Source: a bacterium 1XD21-70 (GTDB lineage: Bacteria > Bacillota > Clostridia > Lachnospirales > Lachnospiraceae). From it: DNA of 64,000 nucleotides. Every line of letters starts with the position of its first letter. Position 1 is the stretch's first letter. Under the pieces are notes generated by a model. It had not been told where the DNA came from. It made no database searches and was given only the letters and a program-made list of their open reading frames with translations. Below are positions 35,601 through 44,311 of this stretch, in pieces. The translations under genes and the position numbers were made by a program. The stretch is from positions 62,001 through 126,000 of the forward strand of contig RAYB01000003.1 of assembly GCA_003669055.1 (NCBI GenBank), given 5' to 3'.

Positions 35601-35628
35601 TGAAAGTGGATGTTCTTCCACTTTCATG
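35599..35628. terminator. Perfect 12-bp hairpin in the dacA/deacetylase gap
   Basis: CATGAAAGTGGA, loop TGTTCT, TCCACTTTCATG. There is no strong U-tract on either strand, so a terminator role is uncertain. It may be part of the adjacent foldback element. Confidence 0.4.
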
Positions 35629-35685
35629 GAAGTTTCCCTTTTACGATTTCTTTCTTAAATATATATAATATAAATGGAGTTCAAT

Positions 35686-37131
35686 ATGAGCAGATATGAA
35701 TATGATCCCCATCACCTCTGGGTTCAGCGCCGCCAAAAGCGGCAGAGACGACAGCATATGATGGTCGCTGCCGGCTGTTTTTTATTGGCTGGCACTTGTG
35801 TTGCAGGGGCCTTCTTCTTTCAGAAAAAGCAGGGGCACTCCCCTGCCGAAGCTACCAAAGCCCCTATTGTCATTGAAGTCAATCCGTCCGCCGGAGAGAA
35901 CAGCACTGCGGACGGTTCCCCCCAGGATCCGGGGGCAGTGGTTATCGTGGACTCCCCTGTCGGCAAGCTGCTGGCCGAGACCCAGGTTATTGCCGCCGGG
36001 TATGATTATGACCGTGCCATCGAAATGCTGCAATCCAGTGAGTTTGCCTCTGACCCCTCCGTTACCGAAGCCATCTCTGCCTATGAGGCTGCCCGGGCAT
36101 CCCTGGTGCCGGCCAAAATCGGTGAGGTTACCCACGTATTTTTCCATTCCCTGGTCATGGATAACAGCAAGGCCTTTGACGGGGACGGGGATTCCGCCGG
36201 ATACAACCAGGTCATGACCACAGCCGGGGAATTTGCCAAGATCCTCCAGATTATGTATGAGAAGGGGTATGTGCTTGTCCGTATGCATGACCTGGCCTAC
36301 GAAACAACGGATGAAAACGGCATGACAGTCATGAAGCCCGGCACCATCCTGCTGCCGGAGGGCAAAAAGCCCTTCGTCATGTCCCAGGATGATGTGTGTT
36401 ATTATCCATACATGTCAGATGACGGTTTTGCCACCCGCATGATTGTCGGCGAGGATGGCAAGCCTACCTGTGAGATGAAGATCGACCAGGACACCACGCT
36501 GGTCGGCTCTTATGACCTTGTTCCCTTGCTTGAGGATTTTATCCAGGAGCATCCGGACTTTTCCTACAAAGGCGCACGGGCAGTGATTGCCTTCACTGGC
36601 TATGAAGGTATTTTAGGCTACCGCACCTCAGATAAATATGCAGATTCCGAAACCTATGAGCAGGACTGCCGGGAAGCCGCACGGGTCGCCCAATGCCTGA
36701 AGGATAACGGCTGGGAACTTGCCTCCCACAGCTGGGGCCACTTAAAGATGGGCGAGATTGATATGGAACGTTTCTGCACCGATACCGATAAATGGGAGAA
36801 GCAGGTGGACAGCCTGATCGGCCCCATTGACATTATCCTGTATCCTTTTGGCGACGATATCAACGACTGGCATCCCTATACCTTTGAAAATAAAAAGTTT
36901 TCCTACCTCTATAACGCCGGTTTCCGTTACTTCTGCAACGTGGATTCTAACGAGCACTGGATCCAGATCGGTGACAACTACCTGCGCCAGGGCCGCCGGA
37001 ACCTGGACGGTTACCGGATGTGGAAGGACATCACGGCTGAAAGCGAGGGGCGGGAACGCAAACTCGAGGATCTGTTCCACGCAGAGGATGTCTTTGACCC
37101 TGACCGCCCAACTCCGGTTCCTGAGATGTAA
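35686..37131 (+). CDS. Membrane-anchored polysaccharide-deacetylase-family protein
   Basis: 481 residues. A basic N-terminus and one membrane segment (MVAAGCFLLAGTCVAGAFFF) anchor an extracellular protein. A helical part of about 60 residues (YDYDRAIEMLQSSEFASDPS) precedes a divergent NodB-like domain: THVFFHSLVMD, FVMSQDDVCYYPYM, HSWGHLKMG with the H-x3-H-like pair, and ILYPFGDD. It lacks the plain TFDDG motif, so the active site is unusual. GGAGTTCAAT gives the ATG at 35686. TATAAT lies at 35664-35669. Confidence 0.8.
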   Translation: MSRYEYDPHHLWVQRRQKRQRRQHMMVAAGCFLLAGTCVAGAFFFQKKQGHSPAEATKAPIVIEVNPSAGENSTADGSPQDPGAVVIVDSPVGKLLAETQVIAAGYDYDRAIEMLQSSEFASDPSVTEAISAYEAARASLVPAKIGEVTHVFFHSLVMDNSKAFDGDGDSAGYNQVMTTAGEFAKILQIMYEKGYVLVRMHDLAYETTDENGMTVMKPGTILLPEGKKPFVMSQDDVCYYPYMSDDGFATRMIVGEDGKPTCEMKIDQDTTLVGSYDLVPLLEDFIQEHPDFSYKGARAVIAFTGYEGILGYRTSDKYADSETYEQDCREAARVAQCLKDNGWELASHSWGHLKMGEIDMERFCTDTDKWEKQVDSLIGPIDIILYPFGDDINDWHPYTFENKKFSYLYNAGFRYFCNVDSNEHWIQIGDNYLRQGRRNLDGYRMWKDITAESEGRERKLEDLFHAEDVFDPDRPTPVPEM

Positions 37132-37145
37132 GGCCAGCGCTTATT

Positions 37146-37925
37146 TTAAAGCCGAGCCGCTTCACGCACCATATACGTGTTATATCCGTAGCTGCGCAGC
37201 AGCTGCTCCATCCTTGCGGCATTGTCCAGGTTGAGGAACGCGCCGACGCGCACCTTATAGGTTCCGTCGTCCAGGATCACAAAGGCCGGGAATTCCTGCT
37301 CCCGAAGCTGCCCGGCCAGCCGGTCCGCCCCCTCCTGGTTGGGGAATGCCCCCACCTGGATCTGGTAATATTCCGGTTCTGCATTTTCCTGGCGGATGGT
37401 TTCTAGCACCCCGTCTGCGATAGCCTGGGCAATGGCATCGAAATTCCGGTCAAACATCTGGTTATCCCCCGCATTATCCAAAAAGCCTGCCTCCACCAGC
37501 ACTGCCGGCATCTCGGTTTTCCGCAGCACAATGATACCTGGCCGTTCAACAACCCCAAGGTCTGCAAATCCTGTCTGTGCCAGTGCGCGGTTGATATTTT
37601 CTGCCATCACCCCGGCCACCCCATCATTTTCATAAACCAGGCTCAGGATCCCTGATGCCGTCCCCGGCACCGGCATGGCATTCCTGTGGATAGACACAAA
37701 ATAATCTGCTCCTGCCCGGTTGGCAATCTGCGCCTTCTCCATAGGTGACTGATACACATCGGATACCCTCGTATACGTTACATCCACGCCGTTCCTGCCC
37801 AGTATCTCCCCCACTGCCAGGGCAAGGCGCAGCGTATCGTCTTTTTCCCTTCTCCCCTGGAAAATGGCTCCGGGCTCTGCACCTCCATGCCCGGCATCAA
37901 TAATCACTTTTCTGGTTTCTGCCAA
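37146..37925 (-). CDS. N-acetylmuramoyl-L-alanine amidase (Amidase_3) with SPOR domain
   Basis: 259 residues from a TTG start. The catalytic domain holds VIIDAGHGGAEPGAI (zinc His), GRREKDDT (zinc Glu), FVSIHRNAMP (zinc His) and AVLVEAGFLDN (catalytic Glu). A C-terminal SPOR domain (YYQIQVGAFPNQEGADRLAG to YKVRVGAFLNLDNAA) binds denuded glycan. AGGAAGGAG eight bases before the TTG at 37925 supports it; an ATG at 37964 has no site. No signal peptide is evident, which is typical of spore or mother-cell amidases such as CwlD/CwlC. Confidence 0.88.
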   Translation of the reverse strand: MAETRKVIIDAGHGGAEPGAIFQGRREKDDTLRLALAVGEILGRNGVDVTYTRVSDVYQSPMEKAQIANRAGADYFVSIHRNAMPVPGTASGILSLVYENDGVAGVMAENINRALAQTGFADLGVVERPGIIVLRKTEMPAVLVEAGFLDNAGDNQMFDRNFDAIAQAIADGVLETIRQENAEPEYYQIQVGAFPNQEGADRLAGQLREQEFPAFVILDDGTYKVRVGAFLNLDNAARMEQLLRSYGYNTYMVREAARL

Positions 37926-37993
37926 AATAAAAACTCCTTCCTCATATGGCTCTTCTAATACCATATGTGAAAGGAGCCTGCCCGTTGCCTGTC

Positions 37994-38437
37994 TCAGCCA
38001 TGGTCACACACTTCGATCCCTCTTGGCCCCACGTAGGTGGAGAATACAATCTGGGTGCTTGTCTTCCCAAACCTCTGCAGCTGCCCGATAAAGGTATCCA
38101 GATCCGCCGTGCTCTTAAATGCCACCTTCATCAGCATAGAATAATCCCCTGTCACGCAGTTGCACTCCATTATATTGGGGACACTCTCTGCATAGCTGTA
38201 GAATTTAGGCTTGTCCTCCGGTACCACGTCGATGCTGATAAAAGCAATGATATGGTATCCCAGTTTCACGGGATCCGCCTGCGCGTGATAGCCGGAAATC
38301 ACCCCATCCTTCTCCATCTTCTCAATCCTCGCCGAAACTGCCGGTGAGGAAAGAAAAGTGTTTTCCGCGATCGTCTTGAGGGATGTCCTGGCGTTTTCCT
38401 GCAGCAGCCTCAATATTTTTCTGTCTATATCATCCAT
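37994..38437 (-). CDS. Lrp/AsnC-family transcriptional regulator
   Basis: 147 residues: an N-terminal winged HTH (DDIDRKILRLLQENARTSLK, then NTFLSSPAVSARIEKMEKDG) and a C-terminal RAM ligand domain (VTGDYSMLMKVAFKSTADLD). It usually senses an amino acid and controls its metabolism. GGAGGAAGAGTG precedes the ATG at 38437. It sits between dapF and the amidase on the same strand, so lysine/DAP or wall supply is a plausible link. Confidence 0.93.
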   Translation of the reverse strand: MDDIDRKILRLLQENARTSLKTIAENTFLSSPAVSARIEKMEKDGVISGYHAQADPVKLGYHIIAFISIDVVPEDKPKFYSYAESVPNIMECNCVTGDYSMLMKVAFKSTADLDTFIGQLQRFGKTSTQIVFSTYVGPRGIEVCDHG

Positions 38438-38540
38438 CACTCTTCCTCCCGGCGCTTCCTCCTGGCGCCCTCCTCCCGATGCCTCGAAAACCCTGCCATG
38501 ATTCCTGGGACATTATCCGAATGCCCCGCGTAAAGCAGCA

Positions 38541-39347
38541 TTACTCCCCAACCTCAATCTCTCCCCTGAACACCTCAACCGCAGGCCCCGTCATAAATGC
38601 ATGTCCGCTCTCCCGGTCCCATCGGATCTGCAGACAACCGCCTTTCAGCTGCACCTCCACCATATCCTCTGCCAACCCCATCAGGATCGCTGCCACTGCA
38701 CTGGCTGTTGCTCCGGTGCCACACGCCCAGGTTTCTCCGCTGCCCCGCTCCCACACCCTCATCTGAAGATGCTTCCGGTCAACCACACGGACAAACTCTG
38801 TGTTGACACGATCCGGGAAACGGGAATGGTTCTCATATGCAGGGCCGATTTTCTCCAAATCCAAATTGCCAATCTCCGGGCAGAAATATACGGCATGCGG
38901 ATTCCCGACATCAATCCCCACAAACTGCCGTTCCTTTCCGTCTACCAGGATTTTCTCCGGAAGGTCACTGGTCAGCACCGGCTTCCCCATGTCCACCTGT
39001 ACAGACACCACCTTGCCTCCCGTTTCCTCCATGTCTAAGACTTTGGTTCCGCCCTGCGTCTCCACGGTAATCCGCAGCCGGTCCACGATCCCATGGTCAT
39101 AAACATATTTGCCCACACAGCGGATGCCGTTGCCGCACATGGAACCTTCGCTGCCATCCTCGTTGAACATCCTCATGCGGCAGTCTGCAGCCTCTGACGG
39201 CTCGATCAAAATCAGCCCGTCAGAGCCGATCCCAAAATGCCTGTCACTGACCAGCCTCGCCACCCGTCCCGGTTCTTTTATCTGCTCCTCAAAACAGTTC
39301 ACATACACATAATCATTGCCGATTCCCTGCATCTTGGTAAACTTCAT
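38541..39347 (-). CDS. dapF: Diaminopimelate epimerase
   Basis: 268 residues, normal length. It interconverts LL- and meso-diaminopimelate for peptidoglycan and lysine. The two catalytic cysteines are in SMCGNGIRC and [10 protein letters not shown]; the N-terminal [11 protein letters not shown] and [12 protein letters not shown] substrate loop are conserved. GGGAAGCAAAG precedes the ATG. It starts 45 bp after the ANTAR gene and may share its transcript. Confidence 0.97.
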   Translation of the reverse strand: MKFTKMQGIGNDYVYVNCFEEQIKEPGRVARLVSDRHFGIGSDGLILIEPSEAADCRMRMFNEDGSEGSMCGNGIRCVGKYVYDHGIVDRLRITVETQGGTKVLDMEETGGKVVSVQVDMGKPVLTSDLPEKILVDGKERQFVGIDVGNPHAVYFCPEIGNLDLEKIGPAYENHSRFPDRVNTEFVRVVDRKHLQMRVWERGSGETWACGTGATASAVAAILMGLAEDMVEVQLKGGCLQIRWDRESGHAFMTGPAVEVFRGEIEVGE

Positions 39348-39392
39348 CTTTGCTTCCCGCTTTCTTGTATATTTCTGGTGGCCCCCTAGCCC

Positions 39393-39935
39393 TCACAGCA
39401 GGCTAATCACCATCTGCGCTGTCTCAATCAGATTCGTCCCGCTGTCCATACTACATTTCTGTATGTACCGGTGGGCTTCTCCTTCTGTCATTCCATTCCT
39501 CTCCATCAGCAGCTTCTTGGCCTGGTCAATCAGCCCTCTTTCCTGGTCATTCCGCTGCCTTGGCTGCTGGCGCTGCCTTCTGCGCCGCTGCACCTGAGTA
39601 TGTGCCATCATCCCCACCGTGTCAACCAGGTCATGAACCTTAAAAGGCACAGGCAGGCATACCACATCCTCCGGCACCCGCGAATCCCTTCTGCTGGGCG
39701 AAGATACCATCAGCATGGCAAACTCCAAAGGCAGATTGGCGTGCAGTTCCATGTACAGCATGTCGGCAAGGTGGTAGCCGCACACCACCAGGCCACTATT
39801 TAGATTCCCTGCCTGTGCCAGCACCTGCGCCCCGGAGTTACAGACCGCAACAACCGGGAAACCATTCCTTGTCAGTATATTCTTGATGTTCCGGGCATCC
39901 TCTGGTTTGGAAAATGCCACAATCACGTTCACCAA
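39393..39935 (-). CDS. nitR: ANTAR-domain RNA-binding regulator (NitR type)
   Basis: 180 residues. An N-terminal receiver-like domain (VNVIVAFSKPEDARNIKNIL) lacks the phospho-acceptor Asp: the strand reads SGLVVCGYHLADM. A basic linker (RRRRQRQQPRQRN) leads to the ANTAR helix bundle: GLIDQAKKLLMERNGMTEGE and AHRYIQKCSMD. ANTAR proteins bind paired RNA hairpins and prevent termination. The gene directly follows glnA, whose leader contains a terminator hairpin, like the glnA-nitR pair of solventogenic clostridia. Confidence 0.88.
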   Translation of the reverse strand: MVNVIVAFSKPEDARNIKNILTRNGFPVVAVCNSGAQVLAQAGNLNSGLVVCGYHLADMLYMELHANLPLEFAMLMVSSPSRRDSRVPEDVVCLPVPFKVHDLVDTVGMMAHTQVQRRRRQRQQPRQRNDQERGLIDQAKKLLMERNGMTEGEAHRYIQKCSMDSGTNLIETAQMVISLL

Positions 39936-39981
39936 TCCCTCACCTCCCGGCAGATGCTATTTAACTGCTGCCCATGGCAGC

Positions 39982-41319
39982 TTAGAATTTATACAAATAT
40001 TCCGCGACCTCCCAGTCTGTCACCTCTGCCCGGTATTTTTTCCACTCCGAGTCCTTCGCTGCCAGGTATTTCGTAAAAATGTGTTCTCCCAAAAGGTTTT
40101 TCACAAATGCACTGCCTGCGTAAAGTTCCAAAGCCTCTCCCAAGGTTTCCGGCAGCCACTCAATCCCCCGCCGCACCAGTTCCTCATCCGTCATATCATA
40201 AATATTGTCATCAACACTGGCCGGCGGATCCAGCTGCTGCCGGATCCCCTCCAGCCCTGCCGCCAGGCACGCCGCCAGTGCCAGGTACGGATTTACCGCC
40301 GAATCCGGGCAGCGCAGTTCAATGCGCGTACTGCTTCCCCGGGAGGACGGAACCCGGATCAGAGGGCTGCGGTTCGATGCCGCCGACCAGGCAATATAAA
40401 CCGGGGCATCATATCCGGGAACCAGGCGTTTATAAGAATTCACCAGCGGATTGGTCAGCACGGTGATCTCCTTGATATATCTCAATATCCCTGCCATGAA
40501 CTGGTATGCCTCCCTGCTCAGCCCCAGGCGGTCTGACTGATCCACAAACAGGTTATTGCCGTCCTTATCTGCCAGGGACATGTTAATATGCATCCCTGAC
40601 CCGTTGATCCCGGCCTTCGGCTTGGGCATAAATGTGGCATGGAGCCCATGGCGCCTGGCAATCGTCTTCACTGCCATCTTAAAGGTCATAATATTATCCG
40701 CCGTCGTCAAGGCATCTGCATATTGCAGGTCAATCTCATGCTGGGCCGGTGCTATTTCATGGTGGGAAGCCTGGATCTCAAATCCCATTTCCTCCAAATT
40801 CAGTACAATGTCCCGCCGCACATTTTCTGCCATGTCAATTGGGCTGACATCAAAATATCCCGCCATCTCGAGGGTCTTTGTCGTCGGCTTTCCCTCTTCA
40901 TCTGTCTGGAACAGGAAAAACTCACATTCCGGCCCTACCAGAAAAGTATACCCCATATCTGCCGCTTCTTTCAATACCCTTTTCAGCACAAAACGCGGAT
41001 CTCCTTCAAATGGCTCACCATTGGGACGGTACACGTCGCATACCAGGCGCGCCACCTTCCCCTGCTGGGGCCGCCACGGAAATATCTCAAAGGTATCCAA
41101 ATCCGGATGCAGGTACATGTCCGATTCCTCGATCCGCACAAACCCTTCAATGGCAGATCCGTCAAACATGCAGCGGTTATCTAACGCCTTTTCCAACTGG
41201 CTCGCCGTAATCGCCACATTTTTCAGCATTCCGAATATGTCCGTAAACTGCAGGCGGATAAACTCCACGTCCTCCTCCTCCACCAGGCGGATAATGTCTT
41301 CCTTATTATATTTGCTCAT
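39982..41319 (-). CDS. glnA: Glutamine synthetase type I
   Basis: 445 residues, usual GSI-alpha length. It joins ammonia to glutamate with ATP. Visible motifs: [11 protein letters not shown]-like [24 protein letters not shown], the ATP/ammonium region [38 protein letters not shown], and [13 protein letters not shown]. The Tyr adenylylation region of GSI-beta enzymes is not evident. AAAGGAAGAGAACG gives the ATG at 41319. The in-frame extension to 41658 is leader RNA, not protein. Confidence 0.97.
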   Translation of the reverse strand: MSKYNKEDIIRLVEEEDVEFIRLQFTDIFGMLKNVAITASQLEKALDNRCMFDGSAIEGFVRIEESDMYLHPDLDTFEIFPWRPQQGKVARLVCDVYRPNGEPFEGDPRFVLKRVLKEAADMGYTFLVGPECEFFLFQTDEEGKPTTKTLEMAGYFDVSPIDMAENVRRDIVLNLEEMGFEIQASHHEIAPAQHEIDLQYADALTTADNIMTFKMAVKTIARRHGLHATFMPKPKAGINGSGMHINMSLADKDGNNLFVDQSDRLGLSREAYQFMAGILRYIKEITVLTNPLVNSYKRLVPGYDAPVYIAWSAASNRSPLIRVPSSRGSSTRIELRCPDSAVNPYLALAACLAAGLEGIRQQLDPPASVDDNIYDMTDEELVRRGIEWLPETLGEALELYAGSAFVKNLLGEHIFTKYLAAKDSEWKKYRAEVTDWEVAEYLYKF

Positions 41320-41470
41320 CGTTCTCTTCCTTTCTTTTCCTTCCGGCCGGCACATGGCCTGCGGCAGTTCTTCCCGGCACTTCCCAGACAACCCCCGCCG
41401 TTGCCATATCCGTTGAATACCTGCTGCCGGGCAGCACCTGATTGTCTCCTTCACCCGGATACCCGATAAC

Positions 41471-41524
41471 AAAAACGAGGATGGCAGAAGGCACTCATCC
41501 ATAGCCTTCATGCAACATCCTCGT
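41471..41524 (-). terminator. Leader terminator (attenuator) of glnA
   Basis: On the glnA strand: ACGAGGATG, inner stem GAAGGC...GCCTTC, then CATCCTCGT followed by TTTT. The hairpin begins a few bases after the predicted start of transcription, 150 bp before the gene. An alternative AACAT...ATGTT pairing overlaps the 5' arm. This is an intrinsic terminator that must be overcome for glnA expression. Confidence 0.8.
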
Positions 41525-41536
41525 TCCATGTTTTTG

Positions 41537-41565
41537 ATAATAACAGTTTGACCGGATTTTGTCAA
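41537..41565 (-). promoter_or_regulatory. glnA promoter
   Basis: -35 TTGACA at 41560-41565, a 17-bp spacer, -10 TATTAT at 41537-41542 on the minus strand. It directly precedes the leader terminator. Confidence 0.85.
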
Positions 41566-41620
41566 TATGGAGTTTGGCTTACAGCAGTCCCTCCCCTGTT
41601 TTTTTACTTTTACTTTTCTG

Positions 41621-43489
41621 TCACCTTGCACGTCTATAGGAAAGTGCCCGAACCGCATTCAATATCGCCAGCACCGACACCCCCACGTCGCCAAACACTG
41701 CCGCCCACATCGAAGCATGTCCCAGGGCAACCAGTACCAGCACCAGCACCTTTACCCCGATTGCAAAGAAAATATTCTGCCGGACAATCCCCATCGTCTT
41801 TCTCGCAATGCAGACCGTATCCACAATCTTTAAGGGGTCATCGTCCATAATGACAACATCCGCCGCCTCCACGGCAGCATCCGAGCCGATCCCTCCCATG
41901 GCAATCCCCACATCCGCACGGGCAAGGACCGGGGCATCATTGATTCCGTCTCCCACAAAAGCCAGCGTCCTCCCCAATGCCTTTTTCTTCAGCAATGCCT
42001 CCACACGGGCTACCTTGTCTCCCGGGAGCAGATTCCCGAACACCTCATCAAGCCCCAGCTTACCCGCGACAATTCTGCCTACTTCCTCCCTGTCGCCGGT
42101 CAGCATCGCCAGGGTGCCCACTCCCTGCCGGCGCAGCCCAGCCAATGCGGCAGGTACATCCTCCCGGATGCTGTCCGAGATCACGATAGCACCCAGATAC
42201 CCTGTCTCATCAGCCAAATAAAGCGTGGTTCCCATAATCGCTGACGGCGTGTCTATGGCAACCTGCTGGCGTTCCATCAGCTTGCGGTTTCCGATAAATA
42301 ACTCATGCCAAGCACCTCCTGCCTGTACCTGGGCATGGATCCCATGCCCGGGGATCTCCTCCACCTTCCCGATCCTGGCAGTGTCAATCTCCTTTCCGTA
42401 GGCTTCCTTCACAGACATGGCAATCGGATGGGTAGAATGGTACTCGCCCAGTGCTGCCAGTTCCAGCAGCGCCTCCCGCTCCCCATGGACCGGAGCCACG
42501 TCACTGACCTCAAACCGGCCATTCGTCAGTGTGCCTGTTTTATCGAAAACCACGGTGTCCAGCTTCGCCATCGCCTCCAGGTAATTGCTCCCTTTTAACA
42601 GGATCCCGTTTTTCGAGGCCGCCCCCAGGCCGCCAAAAAAGCTTAAAGGCACGGAAATCACCAACGCACATGGGCAGGATACGACCAGGAAGCTGCATGC
42701 ACGGTAAATCCAGGTTCCCCATCCGCCGCCCGCTGCCAACGGCATCACAATGGCAAGCAGCAGCGCCAACACCACCACAATCGGTGTATAGACCCTGGCA
42801 AACCTTGTAATAAATGTCTCTGACTTTGCCTTCCTGGAACTGGCATTCTCCACCAATTCCAGGATCTTTGCCACTGTGGAGTCATCAAACAGCTTCGTCG
42901 TGCGTACCTCCAGCACCCCATTTAAGTTAATGGAACCGCTGACCACGCTGCTTCCTGCTGACACCTCCACCGGCATGGATTCCCCGGTCAATGCCTTGGT
43001 ATCCAAACTGGAATCCCCCCGCAAGACCACCCCGTCCAACGGCACCTTCTCCCCCGGGCGGATCACGATCGTATCCCCGATCTCCACCTCATAGGGATCC
43101 ACCTGTTCCTCCACGCCGCCGCGCAGCAGGTTCGCATACTCCGGGTTAATGTCCATCAGTTCCTGGATCGACCGGCGGGATTTATTGACCGCATAATCAT
43201 TAAACAGCTCCCCCACCTGGTAAAACAGCATCACTGCCACTGCCTCCTCTAAGGAACCAACAGCAATTGCCCCAAATGTGGCTACCGTCATCAGAAAATT
43301 CTCATCAAACACCTGCCCGTTTTTAATATTCCTCAGCGCCTTTAAAGGGATATCGTACCCGGCAAAGAGATACGCCAGAATGTAAGGGATCCACGCCGGA
43401 GATCCTTTATGCTCCATCACGATGGCCGCCGCAAAACATACCGCACTTATACCCAGGCGGGCAACCATCCTCTTCTGCTTCTTTGTCAT
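41621..43489 (-). CDS. Zn/Cd/Pb-type P1B metal-exporting ATPase
   Basis: 622 residues with no N-terminal metal-binding domain. It has the PIB-2 membrane motif [17 protein letters not shown] (CPC), the phosphorylation site DKTGTLTNG, the HP locus ([10 protein letters not shown]) and the hinge [20 protein letters not shown]. It should pump Zn2+, Cd2+ or Pb2+ out. GGAGGAAGCG precedes the ATG at 43489. It follows the separate HMA-domain gene by 16 bp in the operon started by the ArsR-type regulator. Confidence 0.93.
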   Translation of the reverse strand: MTKKQKRMVARLGISAVCFAAAIVMEHKGSPAWIPYILAYLFAGYDIPLKALRNIKNGQVFDENFLMTVATFGAIAVGSLEEAVAVMLFYQVGELFNDYAVNKSRRSIQELMDINPEYANLLRGGVEEQVDPYEVEIGDTIVIRPGEKVPLDGVVLRGDSSLDTKALTGESMPVEVSAGSSVVSGSINLNGVLEVRTTKLFDDSTVAKILELVENASSRKAKSETFITRFARVYTPIVVVLALLLAIVMPLAAGGGWGTWIYRACSFLVVSCPCALVISVPLSFFGGLGAASKNGILLKGSNYLEAMAKLDTVVFDKTGTLTNGRFEVSDVAPVHGEREALLELAALGEYHSTHPIAMSVKEAYGKEIDTARIGKVEEIPGHGIHAQVQAGGAWHELFIGNRKLMERQQVAIDTPSAIMGTTLYLADETGYLGAIVISDSIREDVPAALAGLRRQGVGTLAMLTGDREEVGRIVAGKLGLDEVFGNLLPGDKVARVEALLKKKALGRTLAFVGDGINDAPVLARADVGIAMGGIGSDAAVEAADVVIMDDDPLKIVDTVCIARKTMGIVRQNIFFAIGVKVLVLVLVALGHASMWAAVFGDVGVSVLAILNAVRALSYRRAR

Positions 43490-43505
43490 CGCTTCCTCCC
43501 GCCGC

Positions 43506-43730
43506 CTACCGCAGTACTTTAAACCCGGCATCAGGTTCAATCTTATCCGCAACCTTCCTGGCGGCCTCCACTACGGCATCCTCCATGCCGTCCTCCGCTT
43601 CAATCGTCAGCCTCTGGGTCATAAAGCTTAAGGACGCCTCCTTCACCCCTGGAAGCTTTTTCACGCCCTCCTCGATCTTTGCCGCGCAGTTGGCACAGCA
43701 CAGCCCCTCCATCTTAATAATCTTTTTCAT
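43506..43730 (-). CDS. Free-standing heavy-metal-associated (HMA) domain protein
   Basis: 74 residues. The GLCCANCAAKIEEGVKKLPG segment carries the metal-binding CxxC, here with an extra Cys before it. It has the ferredoxin-like fold of CopZ-type chaperones. In related ATPases this domain is fused to the pump's N-terminus; here it is a separate gene just before a pump that lacks it. GAGGAGGAAAGGGC precedes the ATG at 43730. Confidence 0.92.
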   Translation of the reverse strand: MKKIIKMEGLCCANCAAKIEEGVKKLPGVKEASLSFMTQRLTIEAEDGMEDAVVEAARKVADKIEPDAGFKVLR

Positions 43731-43753
43731 GCCCTTTCCTCCTCTTTTTATAT

Positions 43754-44140
43754 TCACTCACTGATGTGCTCCATCCCCTGCGCTAAGATTGTCTGGATAT
43801 GGGAATCCGCCAATTTATAAAACACCGTCTTTCCTTCTCTGCGGAATGCCACCAGCCGCATCTGCTTCAACACCCTCAGCTGATGGGAGATCGCTGACTG
43901 CCCCATCTGCAGCAGGGTCGCAATGTCACATACACACATCTCCGACTGGCTCAGCACATACAGAATCTTGATCCTGGTGGAATCGCCAAACACCTTAAAA
44001 AATTCCGAGAGATCCAAAAGCTGCTGTTCATCCGGCATTACCTTTTCCACCCGTTCCACAATCTCCTCATGGATATGCATAAACTCGCAGGCCCCCTCAT
44101 CGATCTCCTGCTGGATCTTTGCCCTCTCCTCTGCCGTCAT
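43754..44140 (-). CDS. ArsR/SmtB-family metal-responsive repressor
   Basis: 128 residues with the ArsR winged HTH (FGDSTRIKILYVLSQSEMCVCD, then ATLLQMGQSAISHQLRVLKQ). The helix contains EMCVCD, the cysteine pair used by CadC/ArsR sensors for Cd, Pb or As. The C-terminal DSHIQTILAQGMEH resembles the SmtB/CzrA alpha-5 zinc site (D-x-H ... H). So both metal sites may be present. It is the first gene of the metal-efflux operon. Confidence 0.93.
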   Translation of the reverse strand: MTAEERAKIQQEIDEGACEFMHIHEEIVERVEKVMPDEQQLLDLSEFFKVFGDSTRIKILYVLSQSEMCVCDIATLLQMGQSAISHQLRVLKQMRLVAFRREGKTVFYKLADSHIQTILAQGMEHISE

Positions 44141-44193
44141 ACCAGCCCCCCTTTCTCAATATACTTCCTCTCACTGTCATTATCCGCTTCATT

Positions 44194-44246
44194 CATGTGA
44201 ACAATTATTCATATGTTTATAATATCACATTTTCCCTTTTTGTCAA
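44194..44246 (-). promoter_or_regulatory. Promoter and ArsR-type operator of the metal-efflux operon
   Basis: -35 TTGACA (44241-44246), a 16-bp spacer, -10 TATTAT (44219-44224) on the minus strand. Just downstream lies the dyad TGAACAATTATTCA (44198-44211) with outer CAT/ATG symmetry to 44194-44215, a classic SmtB/CadC operator, placed to block transcription when metal is absent. Confidence 0.85.
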
Positions 44247-44311
44247 TCCCCAGAAAACATTCTTTCTTGCCGGATTTTCCAAAAACCAAAATAAAAGATA
44301 GGGGCATACCC

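Noticed and set aside
35344-35658. Overlapping ORFs on both strands in the dacA/deacetylase gap.
   Set aside because: Their similarity to one another comes from the inverted repeat of the DNA. They lack ribosome binding sites and family matches.
41320-41658. A 113-residue in-frame extension of GlnA.
   Set aside because: It covers the promoter and leader terminator. The family starts at the ATG at 41319, which has its own ribosome binding site.
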